Of a stretch of DNA of 64,000 nt, positions 46,762 through 55,190 are shown piece after piece. The DNA is from Pseudomonas sp. MWU16-30317. GTDB taxonomy: Bacteria > Pseudomonadota > Gammaproteobacteria > Pseudomonadales > Pseudomonadaceae. How positions within the stretch are numbered: position 1 is the stretch's first letter; each line of letters starts with the position of its first letter. The notes beneath the pieces were generated by a model that did not search any database, had not been told where the DNA came from, and saw nothing but the letters and a program-made list of their open reading frames with translations. The stretch lies in assembly GCF_020515695.1 (NCBI RefSeq), contig NZ_JAIWJA010000002.1:248001-312000 (forward strand). The letters run 5' to 3'. The translations under genes and the position numbers were made by a program.

Positions 46762-47694
46762 ATGCTGGCCCAAGCTCAATCGCTGGTCTTCCCTTTTTAT
46801 CGGCAGCCGACCCCCTGTTACGGGTTCGAATGCATTTATGCTGTCGATCCGAACCTGCGGGTGCTGACGTCCATCGGCACCGAGGAGTTGTACGCGGATC
46901 TCGCCCATAGCGGCGCAGTGATCTATCGGGACTTCGGCGATACGCTGCAGGATTTCAACGATTTCGTCAGTGCTCACTCCTCCCGAGTGACCTTCGATCC
47001 AGCCCGCAAGACGGCCACTGCCAACACCGCCGAAATCGATGCGGGTACCTATGAAATGGGCTTGCACAGGGAAAACGGCAGCCTGCCGTTCAACCCTGAT
47101 CTGCAGTGGTTTTTCTGTCTTGAGGCGGCGTGCGTCGGATCTGAAACTACCCTGTGCGATGGCCAGAAGGTGCTGTTCGATCTGTCTGCCAGGACCCGCA
47201 AGCTCTTTGAAACCCGACCGATAAAATATGCTCGGCGTATTCCATGGAGCAACATAAAACGCTTTCTGAGTGTCGAGCTGCAATTGCCGATCGATGAAAT
47301 AACCGATGACCATCTGGAGCGGGTGAATGGCGAGGTCCCAGGGCAACGTTACCGTCGCATTGATCAGAACCTGATTGAGTCCCAGCTGACCATTTCGGCC
47401 ATGGCCACCAGTTGCTTTTCGGGTCGGCAGGCGTTCTGTAATTCAATGCTCGGCCCGAGCTTCAACTACGAGCCCCCACGAATCACCTGGGGCAATGGCG
47501 ATGAAATCTCCCTGGATATCTGGGACGAAGTCAAAGACGTCACGGCCCGCAACACCTACAGCCATTTCTGGAAAAAAGGCGACATCGTGGTGATCGACAA
47601 CACCCGCGTCATGCATGGTCGCCGTCGCCTGGACGATACCTCCCGGCGTATTTTCGGCGCGCAAAGTTATCGCGTTGGAGGGGCTGCGCAATGA
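46762..47694 (+). CDS. TauD/AsnO-like Fe(II)/2-oxoglutarate oxygenase
   Basis: 310 residues. The iron triad is His102-x-Glu104 (GLHRENGSLPF) with the distal His285 in NTRVMHGRRRL, and the 2-oxoglutarate Arg is near 295. His-x-Glu rather than His-x-Asp is known from AsnO, VioC and clavaminate synthase, enzymes that hydroxylate amino acids or related metabolites. The start at 46762 has AGGAG eight bases ahead, inside a hairpin. The stop overlaps the ligase start (ATGA). Probable role: hydroxylation or oxidation of a precursor in a small biosynthetic cluster. Confidence 0.88.
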   Translation: MLAQAQSLVFPFYRQPTPCYGFECIYAVDPNLRVLTSIGTEELYADLAHSGAVIYRDFGDTLQDFNDFVSAHSSRVTFDPARKTATANTAEIDAGTYEMGLHRENGSLPFNPDLQWFFCLEAACVGSETTLCDGQKVLFDLSARTRKLFETRPIKYARRIPWSNIKRFLSVELQLPIDEITDDHLERVNGEVPGQRYRRIDQNLIESQLTISAMATSCFSGRQAFCNSMLGPSFNYEPPRITWGNGDEISLDIWDEVKDVTARNTYSHFWKKGDIVVIDNTRVMHGRRRLDDTSRRIFGAQSYRVGGAAQ

Positions 47695-49178
47695 TCACTC
47701 AAAAACTGCAGGCCTATCTGGCCGGCACGCCCGATCGGGTCGTGATCAAGGAAATGAACGGGCGTGCCTATACCCTTCATGAGTTGCGCGATGATGCCGC
47801 ACAGCTGGCGCAAGCGTTGCAGGCGCGTATGGGCAGCTGCCAGCGCAAGGTGTTCGGCATTGCCATGCGCTCGTGCTATGAGTGGGTATCGACGTTGCTG
47901 GCCATTCAGCAAGTGGGCGGGGTGTTGCTGCCGGTACCGATCGAGTTTTCCGACGACCAGATTGGCAGCCTGCTGGGCAAGGCCGCAGCGGTGTTTGTCA
48001 GCGACGACAAGACGGCACGTCGCCTGCAGCAGATTCTTCCGGACAAAGCGTGCTTCATTCCCGGCCAGCTAGTGGCGGACACCACGCGGCAACCCTGGCC
48101 GCAGGAGGATGAACGCCTCGACGCAGGTATCGTGTCGGTCATCCATACCTCAGGTACAACGTCCAAACCCAAAGGCGTACTGATCAGGGACGAGGCTGTG
48201 GGACTGCTGGTCGACAACGTGATGAAGCGCCTGCCGCAACAGCCGTTGCATTACTTCTCCATCGTGCCCATGAGCCTGCTGATCGAACAGGTGCTTGGTG
48301 TATTCATTCCGATCCTGTCGGGAGGCACCCTGACGCTGATGCCGGCAGGGGTCGCGGAGTACGGCTCGGCGAGCGGCAATGCCCGGCAGTACCTGGAATT
48401 GATCGCACCCAACGCGCCGAACTTTCTGTATTTGCCGCCGAAGTTGCTGGAGGAGGCCAACCTGCTGTTGGACAGTCACACCCCCCGGCAGCTGTTCGGC
48501 GGCAGTTTTCCGCACATCATCACCGGCGGTGCAAAGATACCGGTGTCGGTGTTACATGCACTCGAGGCCAAAGGCGTGCAGGTGTTCGAAGCCTATGGCC
48601 TGAGTGAAAACTCATCGATCATTTCGCTCAATTCGCCAGCGGAGCGCCAGCTCGGGTCGGTCGGCACTTTGCTGGAGGGTATCGAGCCCAGGTTCGTGGA
48701 GGGCGAGTTGCTGGTCAAGACACCCACGCTGTGCGCGGGTTACTACAACGCCGATGACACGGCGTGCGATCTTTCGGGCGGGTATCTGCATACCGGTGAC
48801 ATCGCTGAGCTGCGCGACGGATTTCTGTACATCACCGGGCGCAAGAAGCACGTGATCATTCTTTCCACCGCCCGCAATATTTCCCCGGAGTGGGTGGAGA
48901 ACGTCTACAAGGAGAGCCCTCTGATCGATGACATGATCGTCATGGGCGAGGGCAAGGACGAGCCCTGCGCGCTGATCCTGTCGGCTGCGGACGAGTCGGC
49001 CGTGCGGGCTGAAATGGCCCATCTCGAGCACCGCCTGGCGGACTTCGCCAGAGTTCGACGCATCCAGGTGATCAGGGATATCTCGGGCTTTCGGGATCGG
49101 TTCTACACCGTCACCGGGCGGCCGCGCCGGGCAGAGATCGAAGCGCGTTTCCTTGAAACGCTGTACGCGTCGGCGTAA
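47691..49178 (+). CDS. AMP-forming acyl/carboxylate ligase
   Basis: 495 residues. Adenylation motifs: P-loop-like IHTSGTTSKPKGVLI, A5 FEAYGLSENSS, A7 YLHTGDIAELRDG, and GRKKHVIILSTARNISPEWVE as in fatty-acyl ligases. The A10 segment near the C-terminus reads TVTGRPRRAE, where most ligases have a catalytic Lys (TGK), so the second half-reaction may be changed. It activates a carboxylic acid as an acyl-AMP, probably for the adjacent acyltransferase-like protein. Starts inside the oxygenase stop. Confidence 0.88.
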   Translation: MITQKLQAYLAGTPDRVVIKEMNGRAYTLHELRDDAAQLAQALQARMGSCQRKVFGIAMRSCYEWVSTLLAIQQVGGVLLPVPIEFSDDQIGSLLGKAAAVFVSDDKTARRLQQILPDKACFIPGQLVADTTRQPWPQEDERLDAGIVSVIHTSGTTSKPKGVLIRDEAVGLLVDNVMKRLPQQPLHYFSIVPMSLLIEQVLGVFIPILSGGTLTLMPAGVAEYGSASGNARQYLELIAPNAPNFLYLPPKLLEEANLLLDSHTPRQLFGGSFPHIITGGAKIPVSVLHALEAKGVQVFEAYGLSENSSIISLNSPAERQLGSVGTLLEGIEPRFVEGELLVKTPTLCAGYYNADDTACDLSGGYLHTGDIAELRDGFLYITGRKKHVIILSTARNISPEWVENVYKESPLIDDMIVMGEGKDEPCALILSAADESAVRAEMAHLEHRLADFARVRRIQVIRDISGFRDRFYTVTGRPRRAEIEARFLETLYASA

Positions 49179-49187
49179 GGGGGGCTT

Positions 49188-49787
49188 ATGTACATGATCC
49201 GCCATTTCTATCGGGGCCGGCCTGGCTACCGATGCTTGCAGGAGGCGGTGCGGGGGCACTACCTCAAACATTATGGAGCGACGCCGGAACCGGCGCCGGA
49301 TCTGTTCCTGTGCTTGACCGAGGCCGATGGTGCTGCACCGGGGTATGCTTGCCTGGGCATCACCTATGGCGATACGGGCAAGCTGTTCAGCGAGTATTAC
49401 CTCGATCAAGCGCTGGACCGGACCTACGGCCTGGAGCGCTCGCGTATTGTCGAGCTGGGTGCCTTGGCGTCATTTCGCACTGGCAGTGGTGCTGGCAAGT
49501 ACTTGCTCAACGCGGCGATCAAGACCCTGATGCTGCACAACTATGGGCTGGTCGTGTGCACGGCTACCGGGGCGGTCAGGCAGATCCTCGATCAGATCGT
49601 GACCAATCTGGACGACCTGGGGCGCGCCGAGCACAGCCGCGTCAGAGATCCGCACGTCAATTGGGGGACCTATTACGACCAAGGTCCACGGGTGGTGGCA
49701 TCGCAACTTGAGCCGTCGGCCTTCTGGGCGCACCTGCCGTGCGGCTTGATCCGGTCTCGCCACTTTGCCGTTCCGGCATCCGTCTAA
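49188..49787 (+). CDS. Thermostable-hemolysin-family protein (LuxI/GNAT-like fold)
   Basis: 199 residues. The pattern FSEYYLD (68-74), IVELGALASFRTGSG (about 87-101), VVCTATGAVRQIL (about 122-134) and WGTYYDQGPRV (159-169) matches the T_hemolysin family, placed in the acetyltransferase/autoinducer-synthase superfamily. Despite the family name, a lytic role is unproven; such genes usually sit next to an AMP ligase, as here. I infer an acyltransferase that takes the acyl group from the ligase. Nine bases after the ligase stop. Confidence 0.75.
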   Translation: MYMIRHFYRGRPGYRCLQEAVRGHYLKHYGATPEPAPDLFLCLTEADGAAPGYACLGITYGDTGKLFSEYYLDQALDRTYGLERSRIVELGALASFRTGSGAGKYLLNAAIKTLMLHNYGLVVCTATGAVRQILDQIVTNLDDLGRAEHSRVRDPHVNWGTYYDQGPRVVASQLEPSAFWAHLPCGLIRSRHFAVPASV

Positions 49788-49829
49788 CGTCGTCATGCGC
49801 AGAATGAACTGCGCATCGGAGCTTTATCC

Positions 49830-51032
49830 ATGGATAGCAACAAGCGTTACGAGAACTTCATCGTGTTCCTCGCGCCACTGATCAACAGCGTTGGCGGGAT
49901 TGCCATTGATCTGTATGCGCCGAGTATTCCTTCCATTGGCCGGGAGTTGGCAGCCAGCCCGGCACTGATGCAAAACACCATCACCCTCACGTTGATCTGT
50001 TACGCCATCGGGCAACTGTTTTTCGGCATGCTGGCGGACGCCAGGGGCCGCCGGCCTGCGGTATTGCTCGGGTTGACGCTATTTCTTGCGGGCAGTGTCA
50101 TGGCGGCGATGTCCGGGTCCATTGCCCTGCTGTTGGTGGCCCGAGCATTACAGGGCTTTGCCATTGGCGCCTGCCAGGTCGTTGCCCGCGCGGTATTGGT
50201 GGACACCGTCAAAGGCCCGCGATTCGCCGTGGCGATCATCTATCTGAGCCTGGCCTTCGGGTTGGGCCCGGTGCTGGCGCCCTACGTAGGGGGCGCGATC
50301 GAGGTGCATCTGGGGTGGCGCTACAACTTCGTGCTCTATGCGGTTTATGGTCTGGTGGTATTGGCGTTTGTCCTGGCCGGGCTCAAGGAGTCGTTGGCCC
50401 CTGCGCAGCGAAGGAGCCCATTGCAGACGCTGGCCGGTTACGGTGCGATTCTGGGGGATGCACGCTTTCGCTCGTCGGTCACCCTGCTAGGGGCGAGTTT
50501 TTCCGCCTTCTTGCTGTGGAACGTGATCGGGCCCTACATCGTGCAGGATCGCCTGGGGCACAGTGCGCAGTATTTCGGCACCACGGCGCTTGGCGTGGGT
50601 GCTTGCTACTTGACCAGCACCTTGCTCAATCGATTTTTGATTCGCGTAGTGACGTCGGACACGCTGATGTGGGCGGGCACCCTGATGTTCGTGGCGGGGG
50701 CGGGTGTGATTGCCTCGTCGGGCGATGAGCTGAACCTGTCGAGGGTATTGGCCGGCATCATGTTGATCGCCTTTGCCCAGGGCTTCATCTTTTCCAACGC
50801 CATGGCGCGCTCCATGTCGTTGTTTCCTGATCGGGCGGGCGTTGCCGCCAGCCTGCAAGGGTGCTTGATGCTGGCGTTCGGTTCGGCTGCCTCGGCGTTG
50901 GCGAGTGTGTTGCCGTTGCACACCAACCTGGCGATCGGCGGGGTGTTCGGCGTGCTGTTCCTGGTGTCGCTGACCGGGATGGTGTCGCTTCGCAGGACGC
51001 GGCTGGCCGATTCGCCGGGGTTCGGCACTTAG
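49830..51032 (+). CDS. Bcr/CflA-type MFS exporter
   Basis: 400 residues with 12 hydrophobic helices; MFS signature GMLADARGRRPAVLLG, and the Bcr/CflA-like opening INSVGGIAIDLYAPSIPSI. It lies 42 bases after the hemolysin-family gene on the same strand. Proton-driven export of the cluster's product is the simplest reading; a drug-resistance role is the alternative. Confidence 0.88.
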   Translation: MDSNKRYENFIVFLAPLINSVGGIAIDLYAPSIPSIGRELAASPALMQNTITLTLICYAIGQLFFGMLADARGRRPAVLLGLTLFLAGSVMAAMSGSIALLLVARALQGFAIGACQVVARAVLVDTVKGPRFAVAIIYLSLAFGLGPVLAPYVGGAIEVHLGWRYNFVLYAVYGLVVLAFVLAGLKESLAPAQRRSPLQTLAGYGAILGDARFRSSVTLLGASFSAFLLWNVIGPYIVQDRLGHSAQYFGTTALGVGACYLTSTLLNRFLIRVVTSDTLMWAGTLMFVAGAGVIASSGDELNLSRVLAGIMLIAFAQGFIFSNAMARSMSLFPDRAGVAASLQGCLMLAFGSAASALASVLPLHTNLAIGGVFGVLFLVSLTGMVSLRRTRLADSPGFGT

Positions 51033-51097
51033 ACCTGGTTGTCCTGCAAGCGCCGGTCTCGTTCAGCGACCGGGCTGATTTGCGACGCCCGCAACGG

Positions 51098-51604
51098 TCA
51101 ACTCTCGGCCAGCTCTCGGTGTGAGGAAAAAATGCAGCCAATCAGCCGGGAGAAAATGCTCAGGGTTTCGATCAGGTCAGGGTCTTCAAGCAGTGTGGCG
51201 CGCGAATCCATGACGCACAGCGTGCCGAACACGTCTCCATTCTGAAGAAAGATCGGCAACCCGATATAGCTTTCAAAGCCGAGTTTCTGCGGCGTCGGCC
51301 GGCCCGAGTAGCGTTTGTCCTGGCTCACGCTGGGGATGATCAGCGGACGTGGATCGAGGCGTATGTCGTTGCAGAAGGTGGTGTCGAGGGCTACGGCATC
51401 GCCCGGTTGTATGCCGAAATGTATTTCGTCGTGTACGGCGCAAGCGATCCAGTCCGTCTCGCTGAATTTCGAGATGGCGGCGCAGCGCATCTGCGTCAGG
51501 CGGGTGACCAGCGTGAGCAGGTTGGTGGTGCTTTCTATTTCCGCGATGGCGGCTCGCTCAGCACGGCTTAGCGGGATCTGCGGGATGAGGTTTGCGGACG
51601 TCAT
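51098..51604 (-). CDS. GAF-domain protein
   Basis: 168 residues from ATG 51604 (MTSANLIPQIPLS). A single GAF domain covers about 30-165 (AISKFSETDWIACAVHDEIHFGIQPGDAV, FESYIGLPIFLQNGDVFGTLCVMD). No output domain, so it is a stand-alone sensor or a binding protein. Convergent with the MFS gene and divergent from the SDR gene. Confidence 0.85.
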   Translation of the reverse strand: MTSANLIPQIPLSRAERAAIAEIESTTNLLTLVTRLTQMRCAAISKFSETDWIACAVHDEIHFGIQPGDAVALDTTFCNDIRLDPRPLIIPSVSQDKRYSGRPTPQKLGFESYIGLPIFLQNGDVFGTLCVMDSRATLLEDPDLIETLSIFSRLIGCIFSSHRELAES

Positions 51605-51831
51605 AGGTCGAGGCCTTACTGCTGAGGGGCGCATTCTTGCGGCGGTTGCCGCAGCTTACACGGGCGTAAAACAGGGCACGAATTGAACCTCTCTATCGTC
51701 AAGTCTCCAAGCGCATGGCCTGGAGCACTGTCTGGCCTGGCCGGCCAGGAATATGCGGCTTGGCTCAGGGTGACTGCGTTGTACTCTGTGTTGGTTTATT
51801 GTTCGCTCAGTCATACAACTACGGAGTCAAC

Positions 51832-52578
51832 ATGAGAGGGATTGCATTGGTCACCGGAGGCAGCCGCGGTATTGGCGCCGCGACTGCACTCAAACTCGGT
51901 ACGCTTGGTTACACCGTCGTGCTCACTTACGCCCATGATCGTTTGGCTGCCGAGCAGGTTGTCAGCGCTATAGAAGCAGCAGGCGGCAAGGCGCAAGCAC
52001 GAAGTCTGGATATCGCTTCGGAGCCGCAAGTTTTAGCGCTTTTCGACGAGTTGGGCGCTATACCCGAACCCCTCACGCTGCTGGTCAACAACGCGGGTGT
52101 GACTGAGGGCTTCAGCAAGCTTGAAGCGCTGAGGTTCGAACAACTGCAACGGGTGTTTCAGGTCAATGTATTCGGCGCGTTCATGTGTGCTCGCGAAGCG
52201 GTGCGACGCATGGGATATTCCCATGGCGGCCAGGGTGGAGTGATCGTCAATGTGTCCTCTCGCGCTGCCGAATTGGGTGGCAGCGGCGAGTGGATTCACT
52301 ACGCGGCCACCAAAGGTGCACTGGACAGTCTGACGCGAGGGCTGGCCAAGGAGGTGGCGCGCGATGGTATTCGGGTCAACGGCGTAGCACCTGGGTTGAT
52401 CGATACGGACCTGCATGCGACCAATGGCAAGCCCGAGCGGGTGGCGGATATGGCGCCGGGTATTCCGATGGGGCGCGCGGGGCTGCCGGAAGAGGTGGCG
52501 GATTGCGTGGCCTGGATTGCTTCGGCGGGGGCGGGGTACGTGACGGGGGCGATCGTGCCGGTGTCCGGTGGGCGATAA
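51832..52578 (+). CDS. Short-chain dehydrogenase/reductase (FabG-like)
   Basis: 248 residues from ATG 51832, with GGAG upstream; the longer open frame has no homology. NADP-binding TGGSRGIGAATA, NNAG in LVNNAGVTEG, catalytic Ser in VNVSSRAAELGG and Tyr-x-x-x-Lys in IHYAATKGALD. Substrate unknown. Confidence 0.92.
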   Translation: MRGIALVTGGSRGIGAATALKLGTLGYTVVLTYAHDRLAAEQVVSAIEAAGGKAQARSLDIASEPQVLALFDELGAIPEPLTLLVNNAGVTEGFSKLEALRFEQLQRVFQVNVFGAFMCAREAVRRMGYSHGGQGGVIVNVSSRAAELGGSGEWIHYAATKGALDSLTRGLAKEVARDGIRVNGVAPGLIDTDLHATNGKPERVADMAPGIPMGRAGLPEEVADCVAWIASAGAGYVTGAIVPVSGGR

Positions 52579-52594
52579 AGCTTGCGGCGCAAAT

Positions 52595-52628
52595 CGCCTT
52601 GGCGGCCTGTCAGTCAGCCACCAAGGCG
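52595..52628. terminator. Hairpin between convergent SDR and phoD genes
   Basis: CGCCTTGG and CCAAGGCG form an 8-bp stem around an 18-base loop, with no T-run; possibly a bidirectional transcript end. Confidence 0.35.
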
Positions 52629-52638
52629 CAGCGCCTGA

Positions 52639-54192
52639 TCAAACGGGCTGGAGGTGCTGCTCGAACACCACGACCCCATCGAGGTCGCGAAGCTGCACGG
52701 TCATCTCGCCACTTTGCCCTTCAATCTGTACTTCCCCAAAAAACTGATACCCCGCAAAGGGCGACGTATTTTGCGCAGGCGGTGCCTTTTGAAACACCAC
52801 CTCAGGGCCAAAGGTCCCATCCAGCGGATTAGGCCCGAAGCTTCCGGCATTCAACGGCCCGGCGACGAACTCCCAGAACGGCTCGAAATCCAGAAACGCC
52901 GCGCGCTCCGGGTGATAGTGATGCGCGGCGCAATAGTGCACATCCGCCGTCAGCCACACCGTGTTGGCGACCTTGTGCTGGCGCAGGAATCCGAGCAGAT
53001 CAGCCATCTCCAGCTCGCGACCCTTGGGCGCGCCATTGTCGGCATTGGCAATCGCTTCCCAGCGGCCGACTCCGGGGCTGACCTCACCGTCCGGTACGCC
53101 CAGGCCTATGGGCATGTCTGCTGCGATCACTTTCCACTGCGCCTGGGAGTTTTTCAGTCCGGCCTTGAGCCACTCCACCTGGGCGGGCCCCATGAAGGCA
53201 GTATCCGCGCTCGGTTTTTCTGCCAGATTGGCATCGTTAGGGCCACGATAGCTGCGCATATCGAGCACGAAGATATCCAGCATCGGCCCATAGCTGAGCT
53301 TGCGGTAGATACGCCCGCCGTTGTCGGCTTGCTGGCGGCGCATGGGCGAATATTCTAGCCAGGCCTGACGAGCATTGCCCACCAAGGCGTTGATGTCCTT
53401 GGTGTGATAACGCGAGTCCAGTTGCTTGCTCGGCGACCAGTTGTTGGTCACCTCGTGGTCGTCCCATTGCCAGATCTGCGGCACTTCGGCGTTGAAGCGG
53501 CGTACGTTTTCGTCCATCAGGTTGTAGCGATAGGCGCCACGATAGTCGGCCAGGGTCTCGGCGACCTTGCTCTTGGCCTCGGTGGTAATGTTTCGCCAGA
53601 TGCGGCCGTTTTCGGTGGTCAAGGTCTCCGGCACTGGGCCGTCGGCGTAGATGGTGTCGCCGCTGTGGATAAAGAAGTCCGGCAGGCGCAGGCGCATGGC
53701 TTCGTAGATGCGCATACCGCCGATGTCCGGGTTGATGCCGAAGCCCTGGCCGACCGTGTCGCCACTCCAGACGAAACGGATGTCGCGGCGCTGGCTCGGC
53801 GCGCTGCGCAGGTGGCCGAACCAGGGCTCGCTGGCCACGCCGCTTTGCGCATCCTCGAATTGCACGCGATAGAAGATTGCCTGGTCCACGGGCAGCCCGG
53901 TCAGCTCGACCCGCGCGGTGAAGTCGGTCCTTGCATCGGCCAGTGCCGAGACCAGCCGTCGCGGGTTGCTGAACACGCTGCGGGTGTCCCACTCCACCAC
54001 CATCCGCGCCGGCCGGTCGCACCGGCTCCAGACCATGGCCTTGTCCCCCAGCAAGTCGCCGGATTGCACACCGTCGGTGAGCTGCGGGCGGTCCTTGACC
54101 GAGGCAAGGACGGCCGGTGCCAGGCCGGGCAGCACCAGGCTGGCGCCGGCTACCTGGAGGATACGACGGCGGCTGGGGTCGAATGAGATCAT
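52639..54192 (-). CDS. phoD: PhoD-type alkaline phosphatase/phosphodiesterase
   Basis: Secreted metallophosphatase that releases phosphate from organic esters. 517 residues from ATG 54192 (MISFDPSRRRILQVAG). The opening is a Tat signal (twin Arg in SRRRIL, then a hydrophobic stretch ending ALA). Metal-site motifs: WSGDTVGQG, IHSGDTIYADG, WDDHEVTNNW and LTADVHYCAAHHYHPE, as in Ca/Fe PhoD enzymes. An upstream in-frame ATG at 54282 would bury the Tat motif and is rejected. A Pho box was not found by eye. Confidence 0.93.
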   Translation of the reverse strand: MISFDPSRRRILQVAGASLVLPGLAPAVLASVKDRPQLTDGVQSGDLLGDKAMVWSRCDRPARMVVEWDTRSVFSNPRRLVSALADARTDFTARVELTGLPVDQAIFYRVQFEDAQSGVASEPWFGHLRSAPSQRRDIRFVWSGDTVGQGFGINPDIGGMRIYEAMRLRLPDFFIHSGDTIYADGPVPETLTTENGRIWRNITTEAKSKVAETLADYRGAYRYNLMDENVRRFNAEVPQIWQWDDHEVTNNWSPSKQLDSRYHTKDINALVGNARQAWLEYSPMRRQQADNGGRIYRKLSYGPMLDIFVLDMRSYRGPNDANLAEKPSADTAFMGPAQVEWLKAGLKNSQAQWKVIAADMPIGLGVPDGEVSPGVGRWEAIANADNGAPKGRELEMADLLGFLRQHKVANTVWLTADVHYCAAHHYHPERAAFLDFEPFWEFVAGPLNAGSFGPNPLDGTFGPEVVFQKAPPAQNTSPFAGYQFFGEVQIEGQSGEMTVQLRDLDGVVVFEQHLQPV

Positions 54193-54397
54193 GGCGAAGC
54201 CCTGTGTGGGAAAAGGGCTATGTAAGCGTGGGGATGTGACAGGGTGGTGAAGGGGGGAGGTGGCCGTCGCGGCGAGTGTCATTTGAGGGCGGGCGTTATA
54301 GCTTCAATATCTGCGCAAGCCGGAGCAATACCACGAGCTACCATCAGCGCTATCGACTGGATTTAAGAGTGCGACAGCGCAGATGATTTCGACAGGA

Positions 54398-54724
54398 TTA
54401 CTGTCCGGTGGATGGGGACGAGGCGGATTGCCGGGATCCCGGTTTATCGCTGCACTGGGCGTTCTGCAGCCCGACGGTGACGTCATCGATAATGGCTTTG
54501 GCCATGTCGCCGAGATAGTGCGCGGCCCAGACCAGATTGCTCTGAGGTTCGCCATTGCTGCCGAGCAAGGTGAGCTCGTTAGCCGAGGCCATCAGCAGTG
54601 AGGCATGCTCCAGGGCCTCGATCACGCAGATGCCTGGGTTGAGGCGGAACAGGCGCTGGTTCCGCGCATTGCAGGGCGCAAAGGTCGCAATGCCGCGGGT
54701 GGTGATTTCGGTAATTGCGGTCAC
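54398..54724 (-). CDS. DUF3077-family protein
   Basis: 108 residues from GTG 54724, which stands seven bases after a near-perfect Shine-Dalgarno (AGGAGG). The family features are LFRLNPGICVIEALEHASLLMASANELT and WAAHYLGDMAKAIIDD. DUF3077 proteins are common, short and uncharacterised in Pseudomonas. The open frame runs 93 codons further upstream, but that part is low-quality basic sequence and not credible coding. Confidence 0.82.
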   Translation of the reverse strand: MTAITEITTRGIATFAPCNARNQRLFRLNPGICVIEALEHASLLMASANELTLLGSNGEPQSNLVWAAHYLGDMAKAIIDDVTVGLQNAQCSDKPGSRQSASSPSTGQ

Positions 54725-55190
54725 AGGGCACCTCCTGCGATTACAGCGATGCGAAGTGGTGCGAGCGAGCGGGTTTTGCGCATGGTACAGGGGGGCATAG
54801 GTGTAGCTCCTATCATTGAGGAACTGCCACCGTTCGCGGCCAAACGAATTTGGGTGGCAGATTGCGCGGGGTTGGCCGACCGGGACAATAGGAACCCGGC
54901 ACACCCGAAGGTGTCCCAGCGCAACCCGCCATGACACAGAATCGCCGACGAAAAAACGTCTGCAATTGTGAGGAGAGTTGCGTCTATTGTCCCGAGCGGC
55001 CAAGCACGGTTCGCTGCATGTACAGCGAGCTGCGAACGATACCTAGGTCAGGTAGGCCACGCAACCGCGACCCTTCACTGTATGTTTCGGCATATGACAG
55101 CGGCTGGACGGCTGAACAGCGGCTGAAGTAGTGTGTGCGCCAATGGTCGAACGCATCGACAGGTCCTTGGATTGAATGATTGGAGCGGTA
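54725..55190. other. Non-coding gap between DUF3077 and P4H-like genes
   Basis: 466 bases between divergent genes, holding both promoters. No hairpin, operator or small gene stands out. Confidence 0.45.

Noticed and set aside
54725..55003. N-terminal extension of the DUF3077 gene
   Set aside because: The GTG at 54724 has a near-perfect Shine-Dalgarno; the extension is compositionally poor coding sequence.
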